Shown here piece after piece: positions 41,501 to 56,500 of a stretch of DNA of 64,000 nucleotides. Each line of letters opens with the position of its first letter. Positions within the stretch are counted from its first letter, which is position 1. Source of the stretch: Antedon mediterranea (Eukaryota > Echinodermata > Crinoidea > Comatulida > Antedonidae); contig NC_092673.1 in the NCBI RefSeq assembly GCF_964355755.1, positions 9,307,001 through 9,371,000 on the forward strand, in the 5' to 3' direction. Made by a program: the position numbers and the translations under genes. The notes beneath the pieces were generated by a model. It saw only the letters and a list, made by a program, of their open reading frames with translations. It had not been told where the DNA came from and did not search any database.

Positions 41501-44500
41501 TGCCGTTCTAACATAGACTAATGGATAAAGGGGAATTAAAAGGTGCCCCAGCTAAAAAATAGCGCTAATATCAGACTTGCAGTTCAAGAGGAAATAGAGG
41601 AACAAATTGTGGCTTAGTGCTATTATTATAGATAAGACAAAAAATCTTAAATCAATCTTTATGGAACAACTCATGTTTTGATAAAGGAGAATTTAAAGTT
41701 GAAAAAAATTGGTTGGTTAAAAATGTAAACTATGTAAAAGATATCGTGAACAAAGAAGGGAAAATATTAGAACTAGACGAATTTAACCATAAATATAATT
41801 TTAAACCAGACTTCTTATTATATCACCAGATTGTAAATTCAATTCCAAAGCTCTGGAAACAGAAATTAATTGAACAAGGTGTAGACACAACTAATGAAGT
41901 TGAATCTAAATTACAGACATTAATTTCTGTGAAAACGAGAAATTGTCATTATATCTATAAACACATTATATTAAAAAATGTTGAAGAGCCAATTGGAATT
42001 GAATCCAAATGGGAAAAGAAGTTTGACAACAAACTTGATTGGAAAAACCTTTTCTCAAATTTACACGACTGTACAAATGACACCAAGCTAAAAAATGTTC
42101 AATTTAAATTTTCATCGTATAATTTATACAAATACAATGCTCTTTAAGATGTCAAAGGTCAATTCACCAATGTGTAGTTTTTGCAAGGAAAGGCTACACT
42201 GCTACATATGTTCTTTGAATGTGATCTAGTAAAGAAAATATGGGAAAATGTAAAACAATATATGTATCGAAATATCAACAATAACTTAATTATCACCAAA
42301 GAAAGTATATGTTTTGGTTTTGGAAAAACACACAGTGATGCAAACATTCTAATTTTAATTACAAAGTGGTACATATTTAGTTGCAAAATCAAAGAACAAT
42401 TACTTAATTTTAATCACTTAATGCACATTTACCAAAAATACAAGGCAACCATATTATTATATTACAAAATGATTTTTATGAAGTGTATTTTTGAGATACA
42501 TTATTTTTTTTTTTTCTTTTAATTCATTACTCTCTTATTTTTGAGAGAGTATTATCGTGTTTCTTCTTATTTGTTTAATGGTTACGTTACCTTTATCTCT
42601 TAATTTTGTATTATGTATGTGTTGAAATGAAATAAAAAAAAAAACAAACAATTTCATTAAGATAGTCTCCCTTTTAAGCAGAAGTATATTTCGTATAATG
42701 TCTGCATTACTTTTGAAGGTTTTCTTTATATTTTAATATCTACAATTTAATGTATAAAACTTCTATGCAGTAAATGTATAGAGCACAAACCAATCTGCAA
42801 AATAATAATAATAATAATAATAAATTGAGTTTATAAAGCGCTTCAAAATGACAGAAACAAACTCTAAGCGCTGTGCATAAAAATAACATAAACATCAGCT
42901 TAATCTAAAACAATCAATACCACCAATTTAAAAATTACACAATAAAAAAGACAAAAATATATACAATGGGGAACAGTCTTAAAAAGACATAATGATTTGC
43001 ACCATTGCACATGAGACATAATGCTGCACCATCTCAAAATATCTTAAATGAGTTAATAATACTTATTTCAGTTTCAATCTCACATTAGCTCAAGCCCGGT
43101 CTTATTCACTGTTTACCTTGAGTCTGCCCTACGAGGAATTGGAACAATTACCAAACAGATATACCTCAACAGATAACATATGCTGATGATGTAGATTTTT
43201 TTAGTCTAAACAGCAAGCATAATGTAAACGAATTAGAACGCCATCTATCAACTTTCAACTTAAATGTAAATAAAGAAAAAACAGAACAAACGACGACGAA
43301 AAAGAAGACATACAAGAACAATGGAGAAACACGAAAAAAACTAGGATCGCTCCTTGGGACAGACAAGACATAATAAGAAGAAAACAACTAGCGCGTGTAG
43401 CAATGACCAAACTAAACTCGATGTGGTTTCGAAAAGATAAAAACAAATTAAAAATACGCATCAAGCTGTACAACTTACTAGTTAAAAGTATATTACTTTA
43501 CAACAAAAATGAAAAAATAAGGTTTTCACTTATAAAATAACAAAATAAATGGTTAAATTCAACCAAAAACCCATTGGCTGGCAGCCAATTTGACTATTTT
43601 TTTCTTTAAATTACAGTTTTTTTAGGTAAATACATTTTTTTTAATCTAGTTTTTGTTCATAGTGAATTATTATGTGTATATGTATATTAATATGGCATTT
43701 TCAACAACAATTTTTTTTTATAATATTTTTTTTAGGGGTACAATACCTCTTCAATGTAATTTTATCGATTTTTTTAGATTCTGATCTCAATGATTGTACA
43801 TACAAGAGGATATTCAGAAAATGTCAATATCCACATTTTTAAAATTATTATATTTATTTTTTAGTTTGGAAGAGCATCTCATTTGTTGTATCTTGAATGC
43901 AAGGATAACACATTGACAGACCGAAAGGAAATAAACCGTCACGGTGACGATACACGGAAGGAGATCTTTGAATCTAAGATTAAAATCTTTTCAGATAACA
44001 TATCTTCTATTCTTCAACATTTTCCGAAGGATCTTAAAAAGGTTTAAATGATTTTTGTTATTACAAGTCAACCGTAAATGGTAAACTCCAAAACTTAAAA
44101 TATAGTTTCCAAGGACCTATGCTCAAATCTGGCCAGATGAATAATGTTTTAAACTAATTTGTTATTATACTATTCTGCACAGTGTTTATTTCATTCCTTT
44201 GTTTTGTAAATATATTTAATAGAAAAAAGACTATAAGGAAACACCTTACTGAATGTCATATATTTTTTATGGTTGATTACTCAATAAATATGGTGCTACC
44301 TTTTAAATAAAGAAGTTTAATTGCATCGCATTGTGAATACTCTTGTTTATTGCTTTTTAGGTTGATGCAGATAGAGATGAGGATGCAATTTTTATGGATA
44401 TTGCACGAGTGCTTGACAACTGGTTCTATTCAACAAAAGCACCAGCAAATGGTAATATTAATATTAAACATTTGGAATTAAATGCTCTCAGAATGCATTA

Positions 44501-47500
44501 AGAATAAGAGCGATAATGTTGATCAATAATTCACATGGTTTTTAGCTCAAATTTCAGGGTTTCTCCTGTCATTGCCACATATATGACCGATTTGGCCGTA
44601 ATGTTTAGATCCTTGTAGCGGTAGTCAAATGATGCCATTGCGATCAATCACATTGTCATATTTAAAGGGGCTATGTAATACAATCTTATTTTTTTCCCTT
44701 GAAATTAGTTGATGATCTGAGACTGAGCACACAGTCACCACCTCTCCCACCAATACAAAGTAAGAATGTAGAAGTTACTGAGGAGGTAATTGAAAATATA
44801 TAAATTGTATTAAATATTCAAATTAAAGATTCATTTTGTTTTCACATCTATTAAAAGTTTCAAATTAAATTATGAAGGTTTTTGTTTTTTCCCTTTTTAG
44901 AAAGAAGATCTCACTGAGTTTGCTACTGAATTAATAAATACTGGGATAGAAGAAGAGGAAACAAAGCAAGAAGTAGCTTCTGAAATACAGGGTACCGGTA
45001 AGAATTTTTTTTATTATTAGAAAAATTCTTTATACAGTACATTAAAAGAATACTAGATATTGGTTTTCTGATGATCTTCACACACACAAGTGTGTAAATA
45101 AAATGACATGCATATGTAGTAGTATAGGATTTTAACATTGGCATGAAAACTATTACGGTTGATTACAGAAACTATAGTAGACAAATGAACATTTTAGTTT
45201 TTTTCAAGCAAATATAATACAAGGTATTCCAATGAAGTAGATTTTGTTACCGCAATTCGTGACATTTTACAAAGTGTCTTTGAAGTTAAAAATAGAAGGA
45301 ATAGTATAAGGAGGGTAGTGAAAAAGCATGTATTCTAGAAGAATCTCTACAGAGGCTTTTGACAAATAAGCTACAAAGTTCTTGACGTCTTTTAATAAGT
45401 AAAAGCTCCAGTAATTTGAGAGCTAATGATAAATTAAATTAATTGTTCTAACACAATGATTCGGGTAGGGTCCTGAAGAGCTGTACACAATATGTTTATG
45501 TTTAATTTGTTAATAATTAAACATAAAATGGTTTTGTAATGTCTTTAAACTTGATAGGAATATTCCATTTTAGCTAACTGTATATTTACAAGGCCTAGGC
45601 CTAAGTGATATATTTTAATGCCAAGGCAGACTTCCCTTATTTACATAAGGAGGGAGTGTTGACAAAGTGCGAGGAACGCGATGCACGCCACATATTTGGG
45701 CGAGGCATCATTTTCTCCTTTCCAAAATTGCGAGGCTTGGGAGGCATAGTTTACAATTTCAAAAAAGTGCGAGGCATATCTTAATGTGCTATTATACTAT
45801 ATTATAGGCCTAATAATCAATTATTTATATTTTTTTAATAGATTCGTGTAAACACTCATCATGTTTATTTTTATGTGTGTTACGATTGTTTTTGTATTTC
45901 ATTCAAGTCACATTGTGTCAAATTGAGTGATTGAGTTTACTTTTACAAAAGTAAAAAACTGTTGCTGTTCAAGTTGTCTGTGTTTGTAGTTTGCATCCGT
46001 ATGCGCCATTTTTTGTTCTCCGACTGACTGCTAGCTTGATTGGTATTTCGAGCGTGTTCACTTTACAATTAATTTAACATCTTGAACATAGCACAGTGAA
46101 AATAATATTGTGTCACACGTATTGCGCATGGTTTCAGTAAGTCACATACTTCTCTCTGAGCGGCATGCAAAGACTTTTTTGACATTCCATTCTCTAGAAA
46201 ATCAACACATGTACCTCTCTTGCAAATAAAGTGAACAGCGATGGCCAGGGAAAGTTCATTAACTGGCGGTGAATAAAAAGGTAACTGGTATGCCGATCAA
46301 ATAACATGCCACAAAGAATACAATTGAGAATTCTGGAGCGTGTGTGAAAAAGTCTGACATCGTAATACTATAGGCCTAAAATTAAAATTTAGCTCATATG
46401 CTTAGCACTAACATAGAGGCCTATGTAGAAAATAATTTAATCAATTTTTGATATAATAATTCGTAATATATCTGTTTTAGTAGGCTACGAACGATTTTTA
46501 TTTATTGTTGGCGCTCGTTTCCTTCGCATGTATTTTGACTCTAAATTTGATAACTAACTTTATCGTGTGAATACCACACCTTAGAATTATGCCTCATAAG
46601 TACTTTTATGAAGAAGAATCACATAAAAAGTAACAAATAATTAAATCCTTAAATTAATGATTTTAGAGAAGTGTTTCTCGCACACTGTTCGCAAATTTCG
46701 CATATTCAGTGTTTGTTTCTATGGAGCACCGAAAGAGCAATGATAATAGTAATAAAAACTCTGTGGAATTTGTAATTATAAATGCATTTATTGATGAAAT
46801 ACACGTTTAATTTCAATTATTTTGATTATCTGTCAAAAAGATGCTGTAACATGTTGCTGATACTGTTTTGTTTTCAAAGAATAATAATCAATCCTAAATC
46901 AACATCACTACCTAGCCTAGGAAACCACATAAAAATAATAATAAAAATACACTTTTTTGCCTGTATCTAATTAAGTTTTAATTTTGAATTTGAATTTTGA
47001 ATTCTTTATTTAGTAATCAAGGTTAAAAAACAATAAAAAAAAACAATGCAAAAAAAAGCCATAATAATTTGAAAATAGTCTTATTTTATAAATAATTAAA
47101 TTTTCTTTATATCAAAAAAATATAAACTTTATATTAAATACACATAATTCTGATAAATTCATGTGAAGTGCTTAAAATCAGCAAATATAACACATTTTAA
47201 TATTTAACAAATGCTAGTGATGTTAATAAATTACAAAGTTAGTGATCATAAATAGAATTCTTTTACATTTCTATATTTTAAAGGGGCGGATTTAGGGGGG
47301 GGGGGGGGCGGCGCCAGGTTGGCCTTATTATATTATATATATTATGCACCCATTTACATACGATTTTACAGGAAAAGGGGGTACAAATCAACATTAAAAA
47401 TTGTTAAAATCTTCAATTGTTTTAAAAAAGTTGAACCGGGTTTAACTTCAACGTTATGATCGGTAAAACTGACTGACCAATCAAATAGTTCATAAATTAC

Positions 47501-50500
47501 GTCATCATTGTTTGTGAAAAAATACGTTCGCGCTGACAATTCTTGATTTTTTAAAACTCGACGATGTTTTTTGTACTCTGATATTTCAAAATAACAAGTG
47601 TAAGTAAACCTAAATTTTAATATAAAAACAATTAAATTTAATGCTTGTCTTTAGTGTAAAGACTAGATTAAGATATCAGCGAAAATGTGTCCTAGGACGG
47701 CTAGGTTGAAGCATCAAAACCGGTAACTTTTTCAATTTTCACACGGGCCCGGCTGCGCGTGATCGGCCTTGGCTTTGCAAAACTTCAGGTCCATGTGTCC
47801 CAGCAACGTCGAAAAAACCAAGAAACCAATAACGAACGCGTACAAAATGTGTAAAAATTCGCAACCCAATTCCGTATATTAAATATGGTCTATAAAACCC
47901 ACTATATTCAGATAATTATATGACAAGAATCGACTTGCCAAAACGCCTCAGATGCTATCTCCGGGCGTCTAGGAAAAGAATTTCCAGGGGAGCATCCCAT
48001 GCATGCTCAAACCCCCTAGTTTATTTTTTCCATATCCGCCCCTCCCCCCCCTTTTTTCAAAATCCTAGATCCGCCCTTGTTTTATATCGGTAAAATATAA
48101 GATTTGACTCGGGAATGATATTTTGGTCTTGTGAATATATTTCCCGAAGCTTGAGCTTTGGGAAATATATATTCTCCCGAACAAAATATTATTCCCTCGG
48201 GGATGTGAAATCCTATATTTCACCTATATAAGCAGGCAATATCTGTATAATAAGAATTTTTTAAAAATTTGTATTTTTTAGTTGTTGAAGACATAATAGA
48301 GAAGACAAAAGCTTGTAATACAGGTGAAAATGACAAAACTCTGCCTGATACAGAAGGTAAACACAATTTCAATATACCCTCTTCAATAATGGATTCTTCA
48401 AACATATTTTTCCCCCTACAGCAGCTACTGTTTTTATTGATAGAAAATACAAGAACATTGATATTTAAATTTACACTTTATTTAAACATCGCACAGCCTG
48501 TATATACTGTACTTTTTTAGTTAATAAGCCTCACATCTTGCTAGGCCTGCTAGCCTGGCCAGGCCTAGCTAGTGACCACCTGCATGCTGTACAGTAAAGT
48601 AGGCAAATACGGCAGCCTTTTTAGCTATGATTTACGTAATTGGGAGTCAACCTAATGTAACACTCTGACCATCAGGTCAACAACCCTTTTTCACTATTTC
48701 TCCCTACTCCATCTATTAACATTCCTAGTGGTTTCTTCCTATCCCTAGGTACTCTTTATTCACTCTCCTATAACCCACATCCTTAATCAATTACTGTTTC
48801 CTCATCATCATGGAATGTTCCCTTTACTAAATAGTCCCCTCCCAGTACATGCATATTAATTAGGACCGTTCCTTAAAATATGGATGTACTGGTAAGAGGA
48901 GAGAAGAGAAGGAAAAGAGCTTGGTAGAATAAAACATTTATAATAGAGAGAAGAAAAGGTATGTAATATAGCCAGAACAGACTGTATTACATTGCATATT
49001 TAAATAAAACTGTATCTGACCATAAACCATATTTGCTGTTGTACATTTTGTGACTGTGTGAAATCCTGCCACTGAGACTATATGGTATAGTAACGGATAC
49101 ACTAAAATTACACCGTTACACTAAGGTCAACCTGGATTTTACGAATCCCATGTTACACACGCCTTTTGATCCCGTACCGTACGTAAAATGAAGGTTCTAC
49201 TGTATTGATATTATAAGTGGAAATGGTAGGTTGAGAAATACCACACCTTAGAATTATGCCTCATAAGTACTTTTATGAAGAAGAATCACATAAAAAGTAA
49301 CAAATAATTAAATCCTTAAATTAATGATTTTAGAGACGTGTTTCACAAATTTCGCATATTCAATGTTCAATATTTTTGTTCTTATGGAGCGCCGAAAGAG
49401 CAATGATAATAGAGGACTAAAACTCAGTGAAATTCGTAAATTCTAATTTCATTTGTTGGTGAAATACACGTTTAATTAATTCCCGACGCTTTCGCTTTGC
49501 AAAATATTATTCCCTCGGAGATGTCAAATCCTATATTTCACCTCTAAGCAGGCACTATCTGTATAATAAGAATTTAAATAAAATTTGTATTTTTTAGTTG
49601 TTGAAGACATAATAGAGAAGACAGAAGCTTGTAATACAGGTGAAAATGACAAAACTCTGCCTGATACAGAAGGTAAACACAATTTCAATATACCCTCTTC
49701 AATAATGGATTCTTATTTTTTATTATATTTTTCAGCTTTATAGTGCTACGTGTACAGTGTTAGAAACTCATTATTTAAATCTATTCTGGAATGTTGAGTC
49801 TATTGTGTTTATGGTAATATTGATATTATAAGTATATATATTGACCTTGTAAATATGGCGCCCTCTGGAGTTATCAAAGTCACTTATTGTATATGTCCTG
49901 GAGTACGGCAAAATAAACAGTCCCTGTCATTAAACATATATAATCCAGCAAATCCTTGAAGAGTTTGATATTGACTGAGTAACTTGGTACGCACTGTGCA
50001 CTGAACATCTGGTGATTCGACTCGTAGAAGACAAATTATTATCTGACCTACTAGTAATATTATTATTAGTGTAGGATTATTGATTGAAATTTGTATGTTC
50101 ATTTTTTTTTTATTGCCCGAGAATCATTAATTAGTAATTATCTGTATATTATTCTTCGCAAGGTATTAGTATAGGTGAATGCAACGCCTATCTAGGCAGG
50201 CTTATTTACATAAGGTGGCCAAGCTACCCGACCCAGCAGATATTCTACTGGTTGTTGTATACTGTATATAACAGATATCACCTTTTATATCTGTAAAATA
50301 TAAGATTTCCCCTCGGTAATAATGTTTTACTCTTGGGAATATATGTTTTCTGAAGCGCAATTACCTCTAAGCAGGCAATATCTGTATAATAATTAATATA
50401 GTAAAACTGTGATATTAAATTTTTGAATATACATCATTATCCCTAATTTAAATAGCACTTCTAATGGAAGAAACAAGCATTAGAGATAGTTCGCATTTGG

Positions 50501-53500
50501 CGTTTCATAGAAAATAACGTTTTTCTGGTCTAATCCATTTTAATGTACTTATTTGATTGTAGACAAACAGCAAAATGATAATAAAGAGGGTTTGTCGGAG
50601 GAAAAATCAGCTGCCTCTGCTTTGAAGGATGTTAAAGTCATATTTGTTATTGGTATGTTTAATACATTCTGTTACTAACACATAATGTGATATCAATACT
50701 ATACAATGTACAATAGTTTGTATTTATGATGTGTAGACGTATTTGATTTAAATCAAACCCAGTTGTGTTAAATAATTAACTTAAATTATTGGTTTGTCCA
50801 TGAGCACTATGTTTATTAGGCTATATGCATTATCATGCATATAACCTATTGATTCTGTCAGAATCTTTATTTATTTATTTATTCTTTCCTTTGCACTATT
50901 TTTCTGTCAATTATCTTGATATCAGTTACATCTAGCTAGGTCATATTTCATAATATTGCAATACAATTACATTTGTAGCGCATATAACGCATGCATAAAT
51001 GCGCTTACAATTTTCAAAACTTATTTTCGATGAAATTCGAGTACGTTTCAGGCAATTTTAAGTGTTTAAAAAATTGCCATGAGGCCGCAGATCTTTTGCA
51101 TGTGCACTGTGTGTTGAACGTTAATGCGCACTCTTTTTGTCTGATTTATTATTTAATAATATAATATTTTATTCACTTTTCAACACGAAATTGCGTTATA
51201 CGAGAACGTCAAAAGTGACAGTGAGACATGACATGACATGTGAGAATAACACAATGGTGAAAATATGCTAAATTTTAAAATTAATATAGGTCGTCAGAAT
51301 GCTCGGGAACACCTATTTTTCATTTCATTTTCTTGAAGTCTATGTATCACTATCATATGTATGATTTATTATGAAATTAAGAAAACAAAAGTTGAGTCAT
51401 TATTAATTGTATATTAAATTTTAACAAATTTATTTCGACAATCAAACAAGTTATGACATTTCTTAGGCCGAAATAACAAACTTAACATTAACTTTCTTTC
51501 ATCTGTTTGACAGTGCTTCATTTTTAATTTTTAAAGATGTCATTATAGTAGAAAATTATAATTTATTGCAGTTTGTAATTTCTATCTGCACAAAAGTGGT
51601 TACTGCATAGTATAGTCAGTTGTGTATGGCTCCATGGTCTCATGTGCTAGTGTCTATGGCATTCAAGGTACCGAGATCGAGTCTCACCTTGGGAAACGAA
51701 ACGAAATTAGATTTTTATTTATTATCCGTATTGTTTGTTCAATTTTATTTCTTAGGGCGTGTTTCTGCTAACAATACTTCTTGGGTGGTCGTGTTAAAAT
51801 TCATCCTTTTTACCCAAATTGCCATTCATTTAGTTGGTCGATAATTAAAAGTCGCAATAAAGGAAGTTTTACGCCTTACTTTCAACAGCCTAGTCCTCTA
51901 GTGATAGAGATGTTTTGAGAGCACAGCTATGGCCTGATGTCCCAATATCCGGGCTAAAACATCATAACTCCCCGAGTTTTTGTCTTTTGCAATGTTTTAC
52001 TGCTTTCGCAGGCTCTTCAGCTTTCAGTTTAATTGCTTTGAGGACAAAGTCTATTCTGTACTCCTTTATTTGTTTAGATATGTCTTTATAAATGTGGTTG
52101 TCCATTTAATTACCTTTTAGTTGGCCGGACATTTTAGCTTCCCCTCTCCCTCTTCCTCCCCACACAAATAAATAGTCCTCACTCGCTTTTTTGTTACTTC
52201 ATATTTTGGACGGCAGCCTCAATATTTCGTTGCCATATTTACTGGCTTACGAAAACAAATATGTGTGTATGCCCTATCCGTTTTCGTATTCATAGCATTG
52301 CGAAACCTCCCTAATAGTACCAGTAAATAAATACTTTACTTACAAAAATTAAGAAAAAATAAATTTTATTCTAAGTTAGGAAAAAATGCAGCACATTAAT
52401 TGTGATTTCTGCTTGTCAAGTGTAGATATAAACACATTTTGTTTAAATTAAATGTAGGAGGACCTGGTTCAGGAAAAGGAACACAATGTACAAAAATCAT
52501 AGAAAAGTATGGGTTTACGCATATTTCAACTGGTGATCTTTTAAGGGCAGAGGTAAATTCTGGCTCAGTACGAGGAAAACAATTGACTGAAATTATGGAA
52601 AAGGGTGAACTTGTTCCTCAGGTTTGAACACTTTTTTTTCAATATGGTTATTCTTAATTGATTTATATTTTAATAACAATTTTTAATATTGAAAAATATT
52701 TTAGTGTTTAACAACAGATGGTAGAGTATTTGTTAATTTATAATTAGTTTCTTTTTTGTGCCTTTAGCCCATTCCAATCCCAAATTCAGAGGAGTCTTTT
52801 CTTAGTACAAAATGTGAATTTTTTTTTTAAATATTCGTTATCCGCAACTTACTGTAACAGAGATCAAATTGATATACCCTCATCTTTCACACACGGTCTT
52901 CAATTAAGCTACCGACTGTAACTAAAAATTGATAATTCACAGTTTGTATCTATAATTGAACTGAAATGCATTTTACTACATTCCCAGAATATCATCTCAT
53001 TGTAAAATCATAGGTATTTTTAATTTTAAGGAAAGAGAGGTTACAAAAAACTACTGTATATTTTAGTGTGCAACTTGCAACAAGCCAAACAAACTTTTAA
53101 AACTACAGACAGTAGGCCTCTTTATTAGCTAGGCCTGTCTAATTTGTTGTGATGTTATATGATATGGCCAGTTGAAGTTAAAAAGTAGTTTTTTTATCTC
53201 TTTCGTCAAATGTTGCCCTTGTGTAAATTTATATATAGATACTTGATTTTTTTCATGCAATATGTGAGTTGTACTTTAAATTTTATCAGTGAAGGTTTTT
53301 CTCCTCCACCAGGAAACTGTTCTTCAGCTTCTGAAAGAATCAATGGAAGCCAATACTTCAAGTAATGCATTTTTAATTGATGGTTATCCTAGAGAGGTTC
53401 AACAAGGAATAGATTTTGAAAAAGAGGTACAGTAAAATCTGATTTTGGTACGTTTGACATATATATGTAATATGTTTATTTTAAAACATTATTTCAGTCT

Positions 53501-56500
53501 AAATTTTATACTGTATCGTGTCAGAATTTCTAACCCCTTTTCTGGCCTGGGTAATGTAAAGTTCAAAGTGGGATTGGTCTCTGGGTGCGTGTTTGGCACC
53601 TGCAAAAGGTTCCACTGTTTGAGTGTGTTACATGCATTAAGCATTGGCAAACACATACTTTATGACCACAATCATAGTTTTTATTTGATATATTCAATTT
53701 TAGGCCATCGTTTGCTCGGTGTGTTCGTAATTCGGAATAAGAAAAGAGAAATAAATATCAAACTGTTCAAATAAAATGTTTGCGCTACTTACGGTTATGG
53801 AATTGAAACAGTGAATTCACAAATTTACCAGTTTATATTACGTGAAAGATATTGAATTTGAAAATTGCGATGAGATGATAGCACACACAAAATCTGTACA
53901 GAAAGATATAAAGATTTATACAATAACAATAGATGATCTTTTAAGATCACTTAATAATAACTAGAGAATGGCACTCCGATAGCCTACTGTAAAAATCTCC
54001 TAAATATATATATACTTTTATGTCTTAGTGTGTGATTAGGCTAATTTCACTATAACCATGTATGCGAATTTGGTGTATTATATATATAGGTTTTTATTTA
54101 TTTATTCATAAAAAAAACACATAAATAGTACAAACAGAAGGCAGCCAACGTCTGAATAATTCTGCAAACAACGTACAAAGCAAAAATTGACGTATGTACG
54201 TAGTAAAAACAGGAGGTTAGCTGGGGCCAAAGCTTTCCTAAGAATGGAAAGGGTAAAAAGTTGTTTAGATGCATTAGAAACACATTCATTAACTTGAATG
54301 TCCCATTTAAGATCGCATTGTATTACAACCCCTAGTAATTTTAAAGACTCAACCACTTCGACACTTCCACAATAATTTGTTTCACAATAGTTTATTCGTT
54401 GATACGAATGGCATGTAAGTTCAAATCAGGTGGCTATTTTTCACTCAAGCATTGCATTTAGTACAAGACTACAATATCGCTGTGCATCAAATATCTCTTA
54501 CTTTTTGGTTTTTCTTATTTTCTTCGCTTAGCATCTTGTCCATACAACACTAGTAGTTTGCCACACCCAATCAAGTAATGCAACACTCAGCTTACTCTCA
54601 ACTCCTTGTTTCAACCTCGCGCCGTCCCCGCACACACTTTATATACCAACCCATCATTCAATAAGAGGCTGCTACGCATGAATGACTCCCCTCATACGGC
54701 ACAACGGAATAAAACTTTAAATCACTTGTGATTTGAAGGGTGGGTTCAAGGTCCACCTGATAATAAGTGTTTTCAATGTACTTTAGTACAAGGAAAAGTA
54801 AAGTAAGTACAAAATTATGTCAGGGTAGGGCAAACATCTATGACGCAAAGCTACTTCACAGTACTATCATCCTCAATATTGCTTTCCTTCTGACTAATTT
54901 GTAAGTTGTTTCCATACTGCTTAAATAATCCATTTCAAATTTACCAGTAATACATACGTCTCTACAAATGAGGTTTTATTGGAATTAATTTTTTTATAAT
55001 TATTAGATTACAGAATGTCAGTTTACACTTTACTTTGATGTGTCAGATGAAGAAATGACAAAAAGATTACTCAAGCGTGGTGAAACAAGTGGTAGGTCTG
55101 ATGACAATGAAGAGACCATTAAGAAACGACTAGCAGTATTTCATGAACACACCACATCAGTTATTGGTTATTATGAGGAGAAAAGCAAAATAAAGAAGGT
55201 AACTAATACTGTGGATTCTCTATTTTACAAACCAAATGAGACCAATGGTCCCATTCCCTACATTTTTTTTAAAGTCACAAACTACATTTTATGTAGCAAT
55301 AAATACTATATGGTCCTATTGCGATAACTTTTTTCATCTTTAAATGGTTTTAACCGTTTAAAAATAAGTTGATTCTAATAATTTAAGCAGCCCGCTATAA
55401 ATCCCAACATGCATTGTGCACGGATTGATATTCTCGTTTCTGTTCTCGTTCTTCTGTGATTCACCCACTTTTTCGATCGATCACGAAAGCAAAACAAATG
55501 GAATAACCATAACTTTGCAGCCAAAATACCCGGTTTTCCCTATAGCTAGCATATGACTTTCGTACATTACCGAGTTTACTAGTCCTATGCCTACAAAATT
55601 AAGCCTAGCAAGGCCTAAAGACCGTCCACGGGAGGACATTCAACGCGAGCTATTTAGGTAGTGAATTGTTTCTATATCAACGTACATATTATGACCTGGT
55701 TTAATGTTTTTAGTCGCGTGGACGCAACTCTATAGTTCACTATGTCAGTCGGTCTGTCGGTCTGTCTGTCGGTCCGGTATCACTATGCGTTTTATCGCTT
55801 TCTGACCTTATCTTGATATAAGTTTAAATCAGTTTAATCTAGCTAAGTCAATTTTTCACAGTATATTCCTTATGGCCAGGAATCGATGTGGTTATGTTTT
55901 CACGGTGCGCAATAAAAAGTTACGCGGTCTACGCACGATTTAACGAAATCACGTTTGTAATCATATCTTCACAACCATGAATCACAATTAAATAAAATTT
56001 GGTACTCATAAATTTCAGGGCATAAATCATCATATGGCAATACAATTACGTGCGTAGCGCATGTAACGCAGGCGTACGCGCGCTTAACATTTTCAAAATT
56101 TATTTTCGATGAAATAAGAGTACGTTTCAGGCAATTTTAAGCGTTTACAAAATTGCCATGAGTGCACAGATGTTTGCGCGCGCACTGTGCGTTAAATGTT
56201 ATTGCGCACTCTTTTTGCCCGATTTCTGTTTTCTTGACTTACTTTTCAACTCGAAATTACGTTATACGAGCACGTCAAAAGTGACAGGCTACGCACGTGT
56301 AAATTTAAAAAATATAAATGTTTTTAAACATTTCAACATTTTTAAACATGTTCAGTAATTTCGGTCAGTTGGTAGGTTGGTCGGTCGGTCGGTAAACACT
56401 AATGAGCACACGACTGCAGCCATCTATATGGCCTTGTTTAAGTAATATATATATGCATTATTTTTACAAAAACTCAACAATTGGTTTTTTAAATTTTAAG

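Larger units (their letters stand above)
46569..48398. repeat. Tandem segmental duplication, copy 1 (with insertions)
   Basis: The segment runs from a P-element end (GAATACCACACCTTAGAATT at 46569) to 42 bases past exon 9. It is matched by 49236-49714. Copy 1 is longer because it carries inserts at about 46919-47280 and 47281-48078. Confidence 0.75.

Noticed and set aside
44760-44785. Upstream splice donor GTAAGA in AK5 exon 7
   Set aside because: Using it shifts the frame in exon 8 and reaches TGA within a few codons; the downstream GTAATT donor keeps the frame.
51617-51700. Possible tRNA gene
   Set aside because: The pol III box-like words are present but no acceptor stem or cloverleaf could be drawn; a SINE is more likely.
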